Positions 1-11,050 of a stretch of 64,000 nucleotides of DNA are shown one piece after another. A program made the position numbers and the translations under genes. The stretch is from Azadirachta indica. Its lineage: Eukaryota > Streptophyta > Magnoliopsida > Sapindales > Meliaceae. The DNA lies in contig CM040449.1 of the NCBI GenBank assembly GCA_022749755.1, forward strand, positions 1,426,001 through 1,490,000. Reading direction: 5' to 3'. The notes under the pieces were generated by a model. The model did not search any database, was not told the origin of the DNA, and worked only from the letters and a program-made list of their open reading frames with translations. Within the stretch, counting starts at the first letter, position 1, and each line of letters opens with the position of its first letter.

Positions 1-85
1 ATCAGTTTTGTTCGGAATCCTCTCAAAATATGTTAATAAGTCTTCAACAAATCAGTCGGTGATGAGAAGGAAATCAACAACTCAC

Positions 86-3000
86 TTGTGGTATTCCTAC
101 AATATTATGGCATGCTTCTATTTGTTGCATGACGAGAGGTCGAGAAGGAGCAGCGAAGACTATTTTTCCTGCCACGTAGAGAGCAACAACAGTTGTCAGT
201 TTTATAGATAAAGGTCCAGACTAAATTACAGAAATTCACACAGTGCATGAAAGTAGTACAACTTAGGTTCTATCTAAAAGTAATTCAAAACTACGTTTTC
301 GATATCCTTCTTCTGGCAGAAAAAAAAAAAGGAAAGCTGTGAAACATTAAGAATGTATGTAATAGAACCTAAATATCAATTTAAACAGTGACCAAAACTA
401 AATTCAAGAAATACATAATGTAGGGAAAACACGCAATTAACTGAAAGCGTTAGTAACTACTTTCAGACATACAAGTTGAGCTTCTAACTTCAGCATAGAT
501 GCTGATGCTTCCAAATCATTTTTCTTTAGACTTATCAAAATGTACAAAATTTAAAAAAAATAAAATATAGAAATTAACAGTACAACCTTTTTTTCCTTAA
601 ATAAAAAAAGAAACAATTGAAAATACAGGAAGAAGTAAATGTTGAATTGCACTTGTTAATCAGAGGAATTGAAATTTTAGATGGTCTCTAATGCCTCATT
701 AAAATATTTCTGATTGTGCATGTGGATCATGCATGTTTCTGAAATAAAAGTGAGATTTAATTACCATTTATTAAAATTCAATCATAGTGACACTATGCGT
801 TAGCCAAATTAATACACAGTCAGGGAAGTCACAAAAGCATCAGAGTTGAATTTAGCACATCTATCAGGTTTCTTTTTAAAAAAAAAATAATAATAATAAT
901 TCTGGAAAACCTAATACTTATTATTGATCAAAGACAGATAAGAAATACAGAAGAGAACCAGTTGTTCCAAATAGATTTAAAAAATAAATAAATGGGGTAA
1001 GGAAAACAATCCATACGAAAAATATCCAAAACCCTCAAAGAGAATCCATCCCTCCCCAAGCCAAACAACAATCCCTAAAAAATTAACAGAATCCCGTTGC
1101 CAATAAGATATATTGCAATAAATTGAACAATATTTAAAGTCCTTTGAAGCCGAAGCCCAAAAGTAAAGCAAAAGGTTGAACTGTATTCCACAAATCATCT
1201 ATCAGTTGATCAAGATGTAAAGCAACTTGAACAATTCAGAATACTGTAAGGTTGTCAATTAAATATGTCTATTACAAGTTTTTATTCAATAAGCCACATT
1301 CTAACACATGAAGCATGTTATATTACCTCCTGTTTTCATAATACAACTGCAAAGCTTTAATATGACCTGACTTCTATAAACCCTCTTATGAAAGCTAATT
1401 ATGTGACCTAACTGGAAGACAGATACAGGAGCAAAAGTGGGATCAACATGAAAACATCATTTTTCTAAAAAGGCTCATACAGAGAACATTTGTGAACCCT
1501 AAATTCATATAATTATTCTACCATTTTTTAAATTTGTTCCAGGATATAAGTCTTTAAATCAAATAATATCAAAATAAAAGCAGTCAGACAATCAATTTTG
1601 ATTCTAATAATTAATGTTTCTTAATCAAAAAGAAAAGCAAGCTTTTGTTATGTGCAGCAAAAAAAAAAGAATCATTTTGCATAACTTTAATCTAAACTTC
1701 AAGCTAATGATATAATGGTTTTCTTGACTAACACACTTCAGTTGATGAAAATAATGAATTTTGAAGACATTATCCCATCCAATGATCAGATTCTTGAATA
1801 TAAACAGCATAGCAGCTAACAATAGAAAGTAAATTAGCTTCCACGGATATTTTTTTCACCGGTTCGCAATCAAAAGAAAATGCTTAAAAATCGACTATAA
1901 GGGGACTCTTCGGCATCTTTATCTACTTTTTTCTGTCCCTCATCCTTTGCTATAGCCAGAGGAAATCTAGCCTATACTTTATACTTTCTAATTGTCATTA
2001 TACCCACAGCATAATATATTACTAATCATGTGTAAAGTAAAATGATAAGCTGAAAACATGCAACGTCAACAAGAAGAGTCATAAAATTGTGTTACCATCT
2101 GGAAACCATCTGAAGTAGTTATACATAACAACAGCAGCAATAAGCGTTTTCCCAAGTCCTGTTGGCAATGCCACCAGTGTATTTGAAAAAAGTGCTGTCT
2201 TGGTTATAGCAAATTGGTAGTCACGAACAGGAATATTAACTGTATGAAACATAAAACAAAATAAAATAAGAAAAATGGAAGATGTGGAGATATCTGATAT
2301 CTGTTTATTAGCGTAATATGAATAAATAAGAACAAACTCTAAGACGCCCCTTTGACTCGCAAGAAAACTCTTGAAACAATTTTAAGAAGCAGAATTCGGT
2401 GAAAAGCTAAGAAAATGCTAATTGATATGTTTTTTTTCTTGTTCCTGTTAGGAAAAGAGCCCTACCCATTTACTCCAGAGGAATTAAACATAAAAATAAA
2501 TTAAAAGAAAAAGAGAGAGAACAGTCTATTAACATCTATAACAATGACTTTGTATGTAAATTTGTATCATATATAAAGATAGTTATGGCTCCACGGGTAA
2601 AAAATAAAACACAAAACAGTTAAATTACAACTGTACAATAAAACCCAGATGCCTCCATAAATTGTTCAAACAATTGAATAAACAATTGAATCAGCATTCC
2701 TAAGATAATTGTATCTCACATTTCAGTTATTACAATACAAAAATCACGAAAGAAACAGAACCATAATTTAAGAGAAAAATTGTTACAATAGCAAAAATTC
2801 AGAGTGTATAATCTTTTCTTTAAGCACCCATAAATCTCTCAGCATAGAGGTATGAAAACTGGAGCTAATAACTGTCCTACCATGCTCTGGTATTCAATAA
2901 ACATATACCGATATTAACCCTTTACTCTTATACCACAGCATGCTAAACTAACCAAAATGCAAAAATTAAAATTTTTTTTAAAAAAAAAAAAAAAGAAACC

Positions 3001-3391
3001 CTAACCTGGATATATCCAAGTCTTAGCTGCGTCGGCATCAATTGGAATGAAACATTTATTCTTATCATCACATTCCTCATGAAACTGGGGTTTGGAGTTG
3101 GAACCAACATTGCCAAAAAATTTGTCAAGCGTATATTGCTTGGAAGTAAACGGAGGCTTTCTAATATCCTTAGGAAATAAATTAGTTGAATTTGAAGTAG
3201 AGGGTTTTGAATTCTCACACGCCACATCGATTTCTCGAACAGCTGCTTCCCAATCAAATTCCTGCAAAGACGGAGGGATTCAAGTGAAGTTTGTGCACCA
3301 AGAGAAATGAATAACGAGAGAAAAGAATACGAATTGTACTTACGTCGTCGTCGCCATCGTTGACTTGGAGAGAAAAACTGTTTGACGCCAT
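86..3391 (-). CDS. FANCM: FANCM-type DNA helicase, N-terminal part (3' end beyond window)
   Basis: Four coding exons on the minus strand, all with GT-AG borders and matching phases: 3344-3391, 3006-3261, 2096-2239 and 86-168. Together they give the first 177 residues; the rest lies left of the window. An acidic N-terminus leads to the plant-FANCM signature EFDWEAAV (from residue 17), a TLDKFF stretch, and KTWIYP before the helicase core. RDYQF (107-111), Walker A PTGLGKT (127-133) and motif Ia [10 protein letters not shown] follow. FANCM is a superfamily 2 DNA translocase that remodels stalled forks and, in Arabidopsis, limits meiotic crossovers. The start is the first ATG of the short first exon, in frame with the conserved block. 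Introns are 82, 766 and 1927 bp. Identification rests on recognised family motifs; the nuclease-like and C-terminal parts cannot be judged. Confidence 0.93.
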
Positions 3392-5200
3392 TGATTTGAT
3401 TTGATTTCTTGAAAAGAAACCCTTGGGGTTGATACATAGATTGGCCTTGGGGCTTTGGCTTGGCGGCAAAACTTGAAAATTGCTATTTTTCTTTTGTTTC
3501 CTCAATAGTGATTAAAATAAATAACAATAAAAATAAAAATATGAGATTCTTAATTTCCGAATATTGTTTATAATAATAATAATAGTTAATATTAATACTA
3601 TTATTATTATTATTATAAAGTCTTTTCTTTATCAAAATTAGAATAGATATAAAAATATAAATTAATTTACATAGACAAATATGAATGATTCTTAATAATA
3701 TATTTATTTTTTGTTTATCACATTTGAATATAAATATATAAAACCTAGTAATTTTATTCATCATTATTCTTATAAATAATTTTAAGAAACTTTATATATT
3801 AGAAAATAAATAAAATTTATAAGGTTATTTTTAAACTTACAATTAAATAAATTTATTTTGATTTTAAAAGACGTAAGCTGTATATTTTTAACTTAATTTT
3901 GTTTAAACATAATTACTAAGTTTTCAATATTAATTATTAAGTTAAATAAACTAACATAAATTTGTTGAGTTAATGAATAGTCTTTAATACGAACGTAAAT
4001 AATTAAAGAGTAGATATAACATATAATATAATATCTATTTGAGATACTATTATGTTTAAACTTTTAGTAATTATTTGATATAATATTTCAGTAGATTGTG
4101 ATGTAATACCAAAAAAAAAATAATTAAGTTAAATATTGAGTAAAGTGAACTTCAAATTTTTATTCTAAATAATTATGTTGGATGCAATCAATGTAACTAG
4201 CAAAATGATGATTTAATAATATATTTAAAATAAAATTGTACTAGGTGTTGTTGGCTTGATAAATAATAATAATTTAATTGAAAAAATTATTAAGGTAATT
4301 TTCTATCACCTTATTGTGTTAAGTTCAGTGTTTTATATGATTAAGTTTATTTATTTACTCATAAATATTCATTGGTGGATGAGAGAATTTGGCAATTAAT
4401 GTTAAATAACACAAAATTGAAAAAAAAATTTAATCAAAAAGTGAATTAAATCAACACAATACATTTATAATTTGACAAAGATGGTGTTTTTATATACATG
4501 AGCCCATTTGGAATTGCTATTAAATGAAGTAAAATTGATTTTGAGTTAATAATTATTTTATATGTTTGTTTAAATTTTTATAATATCATTTTTTACAAAA
4601 TCACTTTATCTTGTAGCAGATTTTTAGAAGTAGGAACATATTACTTTTCAAAATATGAATTTGAAAAATAATTTTATTTGTAAATATAATATGAAATATT
4701 TCAATTTAAAATTTTAAAAACCTAACAAATAATTATTAAATTTATTTTTTTATTGAGCAATAAGATTGTTAATGCCAAATTTTTTCTTTTCATTACTCTT
4801 TTACTTTTATTTTTTTATAAATTATTTTAAATAAATTTATCTATATAAACTAAAGTTAAATTAATTTTTATTTATTATTATTTATGATATATACTTTAAT
4901 CATTTGTATTACTACAATAGGTAAATAATAACTTTATCAAGCGTATAAAATTGATTTTGAAATTTTTAATATTTTAATAAATAAAAATTTATCAAATATT
5001 TATGCTCATTCTTTTTAAAATTTATTATTTCTACAATACAATATAACCAAATTATTTTAAAATTCATAAACTCGGTCGAACAAAATATACTAGAGACTAA
5101 AATGTTTAAATTGAGCAAACTATGTCTTTTATTATTATTATTTTAAAGTTGAGGGACGCCAGAAGAAGAAGAAAAGGTTCCTTAGAAAATGCCTCAAAAC
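3392..5200. other. AT-rich intergenic region upstream of FANCM
   Basis: No gene seen. The first ~100 bp left of the FANCM start are moderately GC-rich and probably hold its leader and promoter. From about 3500 the sequence is very AT-rich, with short TAA/ATT runs near 3573-3620. A stretch near 4500 reading GAGCCCATTTGG resembles a MITE end, but no matching second end was found. Confidence 0.6.
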
Positions 5201-5218
5201 TGGGCCGGGGCAAGCCCA
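5201..5218. promoter_or_regulatory. Paired site II motifs upstream of COX7c-like gene
   Basis: TGGGCC at 5201-5206 and AGCCCA (reverse TGGGCT) at 5213-5218 lie about 140 bp upstream of the start codon. Site II elements (TGGGCY) are known in promoters of plant nuclear genes for cytochrome c and cytochrome oxidase subunits, where class I TCP factors bind them. That fits the product of the downstream gene. Use of the sites here is inferred. Confidence 0.6.
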
Positions 5219-5243
5219 CCAAATTCGGAGCCTTTATTTGTGG

Positions 5244-5249
5244 CACGTG
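5244..5249. promoter_or_regulatory. G-box CACGTG
   Basis: Perfect CACGTG about 105 bp upstream of the COX7c-like start. It overlaps the left arm of a short hairpin (arms GTGTGAAA and TTTCACAC, 5247-5263). It is a typical bZIP/bHLH site, and G-boxes often accompany site II motifs in such promoters. Confidence 0.5.
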
Positions 5250-5352
5250 TGAAATTTTCACACGCTTCCACATACCCTTTGAAGAGTCGAGTGACAATCA
5301 CAGCAGGAAAAAGAAAAACCATCGGTTTCCACCTCCAAGCGCAGCGAAAACC

Positions 5353-7787
5353 ATGGCGTTGAACAACGGGCTCAGATCAGTTTCAAAGCTCCTCGCTTCT
5401 TCCGAATCGTTCGTACCCAAGTCAGGTCAGTTCTTCTTCCTTCTGGGTCTTCGATTTCGCCCGTATTTAGTTCTGATTAAAGCAGTGGAACTTTCATTTT
5501 CTTCGCTATATTGCTGATTACATGATTTAGCATTCATTTTTTGATTAAGCTGTAAATCATAAGATTTTTGTGATGATTATTAGTCTAGATTGGATTAATC
5601 TTTCAGGCGGGTTTCTTCAGTAATGCTAAGAAATGGTGGACTGTTTGGGTCGCTTTGTTCTCGAATTAGGATTTAATTAGGGTTCGTGTTTTAAACCAAT
5701 GTGAAGACTTGATTGGATTCAACCTTCTTGGATTTGTTATGCCAGGCGAATGAAGTAATTTGAGGCCATATCCAATCATTATCGTGCTTTCATTGGTTAT
5801 TTTTTTTGCTCTGAAAGAAAATTTTTCATGTCTCTTTGTTTTGGTTTGGGTACAAGTGTTTTGTATCTCCTAATTATTTTGAAAACTTTCCAAATGACTT
5901 TAGCTATTTTGGTATAGTATGTATTCCGGGTCCTAGGTTTTATTTTTCATGGTGAACTGGTTATGATTCAAATTGTCAGTCCTTATGAAGGCAGCATATT
6001 TTATATCCAAATCTCATTTTTTCCATTTTTTAAATCCTTGCGTTTATGCTTGGACCATTATGGAAATGGTATATGCTGACTGTTAGCAAAGATTGTTATC
6101 ATTAGTGCCGTGCACATGTAGATTTAGGATTCTTTGGTATTGAAGTATGATGGTTTTAAAGTTACAATTGTTGTAGGATGAAAACATTATATGTCAAATA
6201 TTAGTGGAACAGGGTTATGCTAAAATTTGGTGTTTTTAAACACTTTTTAACTTTACTTTCAAAGCACGTTGAAAGTGCCACAATACCTAATGAAAACTTA
6301 AACCGAGCTTTGGATTGCTCAAGATTTGTTTGCTATATTTATTGATCTTCATGCTTGAGCCTGAATTAAGTTTTGGTATAACTTGTTGGAGCTTGGGTCT
6401 AGATACTAATATGCTTGTTTTCAAGCTTATTCAAACTGGTTTAAAAATTTAAATTCTTTTGCATTTTTTTCTTTTCTAAATTTTCAATTATGAAATTATA
6501 TATATGTGTATATATATATATATCAAACTTTTAGAGCTCTGCTCATACGAGCCTCAAATCTCTGCATGAGCTAATATGACTGATTGAAATAAATGAAGGC
6601 CAAGCTTAAATTGTTCATAAGCATCATGGTTCCTTTGCTGCCGTATTTCTCTTTTTATGGCCATAAATAGAAATGATTTTTGTCAAATGACAAATGAATA
6701 TCTGTACATTAACTCATCGGAGTCACTTAATTTGTAGCTGATTTTTGAAGAACTTTTTAATAATCACGGAGTGCTTCTTCCCAAAGAAGGTCCAATTTTA
6801 TTTTAAGCTGTATGCAAGGCAATAATTAAGAATGCTTGTAAATATATGATCACTCTTAAGAGAAACTTAATTAAATGGTGTAACTTGACATCTTTGACAG
6901 ATGTTTGAGTTATCTGCCACTTGATTTTGTGTTTAAAATCAAATCTATACTAGTAGTGTCCACACTATAGTTTATCTTGTCATTTGCTTCATTTATCATG
7001 AGACTACATATGCATGCATGCATGCATGAATGCATGTGTGGATTATTTTTGTGTTTGCTGACTGTTGAAGTATTTCTTTGAAATTAGTTGACCACATTCC
7101 TCCTGCATATCCAGTATATGTTTATTGCCTGCTTATTGCCTCTAGCAGATGCTTTTTGCTTTCGTCCTTTTTAGTCAGCACTGAGACAAGTGTGCTTAAA
7201 TTACAACTCCTTTACACAGATTTTTTTGGGGATAATTAAAATTTTGAAAGGAAGAGCTTCTATAGATTGGTGATTGCAGGATCCTCTGAATGTTTTGAAA
7301 GACCGAATTATTACCATTTCCTTGTAGTGATCACTGCTGGTCTCTGGCCCACACGTCTTAAATCTGCTTCCAAGCTTAAAAACTAATTGTAAAATAATAG
7401 AATATTTACTACTTCTCTATCGCCATTAAAAGGTGATTTTGCCTCAAATCAAAACTTCTGTTTGTCTTTTATGTTGGGCTGTCAATGTGTGAACTTCTTT
7501 TCTTTTTTTGAGGACAAAAGTTTTAAGTATGAACTTTCCTGAAATGGATTTCTGTGTTGACAGTGAACAGGGCTTTCCACTCAACAGGAGTAAAGAGGAT
7601 GGGGGGAGGACATGGGCATGCCCATGATGAACCATATTACTTGCACGCAAAGCACATGTATAACTTGGATAGGATGAAACATCAGAAGCTGAAGATGTCT
7701 CTCGGCGTGTTCACTGCCTTCAGCATTGGTGTCGCTGTTCCCATTTATGCTGTTATTTTCCAGCAGAGAAAGACTGCTTCTGCCTAA
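5353..7787 (+). CDS. COX7c-like mitochondrial inner-membrane protein (At1g72020-like)
   Basis: Two exons, 5353-5425 and 7564-7787, split by a 2138 bp GT-AG intron in phase 1, encode 98 residues. Residues 1-29 are basic and Ser/Ala-rich with RAFHST (27-32), a good mitochondrial presequence with an R-3-type cleavage site. A Gly/His-rich patch (38-45), DEPYYLHAKHMYNLDRMKH, and one hydrophobic segment (about 68-90) ending GVAVPIYAVIFQQ follow. Plant orthologues are often labelled 'TonB-dependent heme receptor A-like', which the sequence does not support. The single helix and the GxAxP...Q end resemble COX7c, a small subunit of respiratory complex IV, so a role in complex IV of the inner membrane is likely. 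The gene is certain from exon structure and family similarity; the COX7c assignment is from memory of the family and less certain. Confidence 0.85.
6484..6524. repeat. TA/TG microsatellite in intron
   Basis: A run of alternating TA with TG interruptions inside the COX7c-like intron. Simple-sequence repeat with no other signal. Confidence 0.7.
7009..7038. repeat. GCAT tetranucleotide repeat in intron
   Basis: About six tandem units of ATGC with one interruption, in the intron of the COX7c-like gene. It is self-complementary and could form hairpins; likely length-variable. Confidence 0.75.
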
Positions 7788-9539
7788 AGACAAAACCCAC
7801 ATTTTCTCGGTTGCAATACCATAAACAACTTCGAAATGTGTCCTTAGCAAACTGTTGCTATTGGCTTTATTTGAGGGCATATTTGGGCTTTTATAATGTC
7901 TTTGTTGCTAGTTTGTTTCCATTGGTAAATCTTGAATAGAATTTTTTTGAAACTGCATGTTATAATAATTTCCAATGTTGGTGCCATTATGGATTGAAAA
8001 TGACCTTCTTCACTCTTCATCTTTCAAGTTTTATTACGACAATTTTACTTTCATATCAATGGACTTGAGTTGAGGACTGCATTTTGTTGAGACTGTATAT
8101 GTCAAATATCGTTGTGGTGTTAAACACATATGTCAATAGTTTCTTGTTTCTCAAACTCGTGTAAACACGAGCAAATTTCAAAAGTAGGCAACTAAATAGA
8201 CAAATCAATATAATCTCTCTTTAACTTTTGAGAATAAATATTGTGTATGCAATATAAAAGCTCTTAAAACAATTTCACATTTACCAAAAAAAGAAAATAA
8301 ACCCTAATAAATTCCACTTTTATGATTCATGATTGTATAAGATTTGTGATTAAACTTTCATTATCTACAGTTTTATTATTATTACCAAGTTCAAAAAATT
8401 AAGGATTTATATTTTTTTATTTTATTTTATATAAAGACATATTTATATATTTAAAAGAATATTCAATATAATATTTTATTTTTTTATTACAAATTGTTAT
8501 TAATATACACTCCCGCGAAGGAAAAAGTGAGTTTATTTAATTTTTAACTCTTAATAATATACCAAAGAAAATTTAAAGGCTAAATATTATAGACCATTAT
8601 TTGTTTAATTTAATACAAACTAAATTTCAGACATTGAGTTAGAAAATTTATCAAAAATTTTCTTGTCATTATCTCACCTTTCCACCAATCCTAGAATTTC
8701 ACAAACTTAATTTTTTTTTTTTGAGTATTATAAATTTATTTATTATTTACAATCTATCCGTAATTCATTTGAAAACTCTACTAATAACACTAGAAAAATA
8801 CATATACCATTTTAGCAGACTTAACAACCACAACCTTAACCTTTATTATAATTGTTGTTTGTTAGTACTTGTAGATGGCATTTATAGGCTCAAGAAAGAG
8901 GAAAATGTTTCAGCTCTAAGCTTTTCTGATATAATAAATGGTAAACTGTTATGGGCACGTGAGTTTAAATGAACTTCACCGAAATGACATTTTAAACACA
9001 AATCTAATGAGACAAAATATTGGTCAACATAAAAACATAAATAATTTATTGAATTATTTAAATTTTTTTCAAAAAAAATTAACAATACAGGTAGTAATAA
9101 TTGTATAAAATTAAATGTAGTGATATTTTGTTGATCAATTAAAAATTATAAAAAATATTTAAATACGAAAAGTCTAGAGCCCAATATGTCATAAACTATA
9201 CAAAATTAATTTAATGAATTTATGGACTAGATTGAGATAAATTTAATGAGTTTATAGATTTAATGAACTATACAATATATTGATTTATTGTTTCAGCAAA
9301 ATTTAAGGGCAAAATTGTTATTACCCCTTTCAAATAATTGAATTGATTTAAATCACACAAAAATTTGTGGCTGGGTCTGATTCTTGGGTATTGTTCAATT
9401 TTCAACTGTAACATGTTGATTTTAAGCTTCTTCAAAATTATCAAAACTTATTATTAACATAGATTTTCATAAATTAATATTAATTTGTTTATCTATTTAG
9501 GTCAATTTTAAGTTATGTTATTTTTTTAAGTATAATTTT
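7788..9539. other. 3' flank and AT-rich intergenic region
   Basis: The first ~250 bp are probably the 3' UTR of the COX7c-like gene. The rest is AT-rich. Short open frames near 8721-8972 and 8882-9085 show no recognisable protein and no splice context. Confidence 0.5.
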
Positions 9540-10402
9540 AAGGATGTATGCAATGAAAATAAATTCATGCTTAAATATTTTATTATCAAAGTTAAATATA
9601 TTAAATTATGTATGTAATTAATATGAATAAAAATAACTAAATATCTTATGATACACCATAAAATTTTCTTTTTGTAATAACTTCTTTTTAAATAATAAAA
9701 AATTGACTTTTTGTTTTCTTCCTAACTACGTCAACTATTAATATTAGATTTCGTAATCTAATATTAATCAATAAATTTATTTGTATATAGAGAAAAGACT
9801 CCTTTCTTCTATTGTTTTTTTTTTCTTTATATACTCGTTAATTCGTTAAATTAGAAAAATTAGTTTAAGTAGAATTCTAACAGAAGATAATGTAAGATTT
9901 AGTAGAATTTTAATTGGAAATATTTTAATATTTTGGTTTAACTATAATTCAGATGAAATATGATTTATTTTAACGGATGTATGTATTGAAAATAAATTTA
10001 TACTCAAATATTTTATTATCAAAGTTAAATATATTAAATTATGTATGTAATTAATATGAATAAAAATAAATAAATATCTTATGGTACACCATGAAATTTT
10101 CTTCTTGTAATAACTTTTTTTTAAATAATAAAAAGTTGATAACTTTTGATTTTCTCCTCACAGACGACACTAACTGTTAATATCAAATTTCGTAACCTAA
10201 TATTAATCAGTAAATTTATTTGCATATAGAAAAAAGACTCTTTCTTTTTTTTTTCTTTATATACTTGTTAATTTGTTAAGTTAGAAAAATTAGTTTAAGT
10301 AGAATTCTAACCGGAGATAATGTAAGATTTAGTAGAATTTTAATTAGAAATATTTTAATATTCTAGTTTAACTATAATTGAGATGAAATATGATTTATTT
10401 TA
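9540..10402. repeat. Tandem duplication, two ~433 bp units
   Basis: 9540-9972 and 9973-10402 are two adjacent copies of one AT-rich sequence. Both start GGATGTATG, contain GAAAATAAAT and AAATTATGTATGTAATTAATA, and end GATGAAATATGATTTATTTT. They differ by scattered substitutions and small indels, and about nine in ten bases agree. No coding potential or transposon end is seen. Confidence 0.9.
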
Positions 10403-10881
10403 AAATTTTTTTATTAAATTTGACATAAATAAAAAACATAGATTAAAGTTTTATAAATTTAAATCTTTATTTTTTATTTTTTGAGTTTAATATGCATCTA
10501 ATATCTATTTTATTGGAATAACATGAAAAAAAAAAACTTAATTTTAAGTGTGAAATAAATGTTTCACCATATATATTATAGTAATACTGCTTGCTGAGAT
10601 TTATATTTTTAATGAACTTGATTTCTAGTCTGCCTCTAAAGGGCAATCTACTCCGAGAGTTATAATTAGAATAGATCATTTTTGTCTCGGAAAAAAATAT
10701 CTATTTTAATTACGACAGAAAACGGCTTTACTCGTAATAAGTTTATAAATGTATATTCCTATCCAATAAGGCTATTTTTAAAATTAACAAATATTTAAAC
10801 CATATTTCAACAACTCATAATTCTCTGTTGTGAGTACGGAGTAGGTTGGCATGCAGAATTCGTGAATGAACCGTACCGTAG
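10403..10881. other. AT-rich upstream region of mPGES-2-like gene
   Basis: AT-rich to about 10800, then GC content rises toward the gene and likely marks promoter and leader. No specific motif is supported. Confidence 0.4.
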
Positions 10882-11050
10882 ATTTTGGCAACGATAAGCA
10901 GAGCTAACCTACTCGCCACCCTCCCAAACAAGCCTTCAGCAAAGAGAATCGGCTCAAACTTAAGGGAAAACAACGCGCTCATACGAACTTCTAGAAACAG
11001 CGCGACTCTATTTTGATAACGATGAGGAGATTTAACCTACTCGCCAACCT
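10882..11050 (+). repeat. 41-bp partial duplication around the start codon
   Basis: 10882-10922 and 11010-11050 match at 34 of 41 positions, including an identical 14-bp block TAACCTACTCGCCA. The downstream copy contains the ATG of the mPGES-2-like gene; the upstream copy has ATA at that place, so it cannot start translation. Confidence 0.8.

Noticed and set aside
5122..5517. 131-codon ORF across the COX7c-like first exon
   Set aside because: It joins leader, exon 1 and intron; the true exon ends at 5425 with a GT donor that matches exon 2 phase.
11013..11021. Earlier start for the mPGES-2-like gene
   Set aside because: The codon is TTG; the ATG at 11022 gives the family N-terminus MRRFN.
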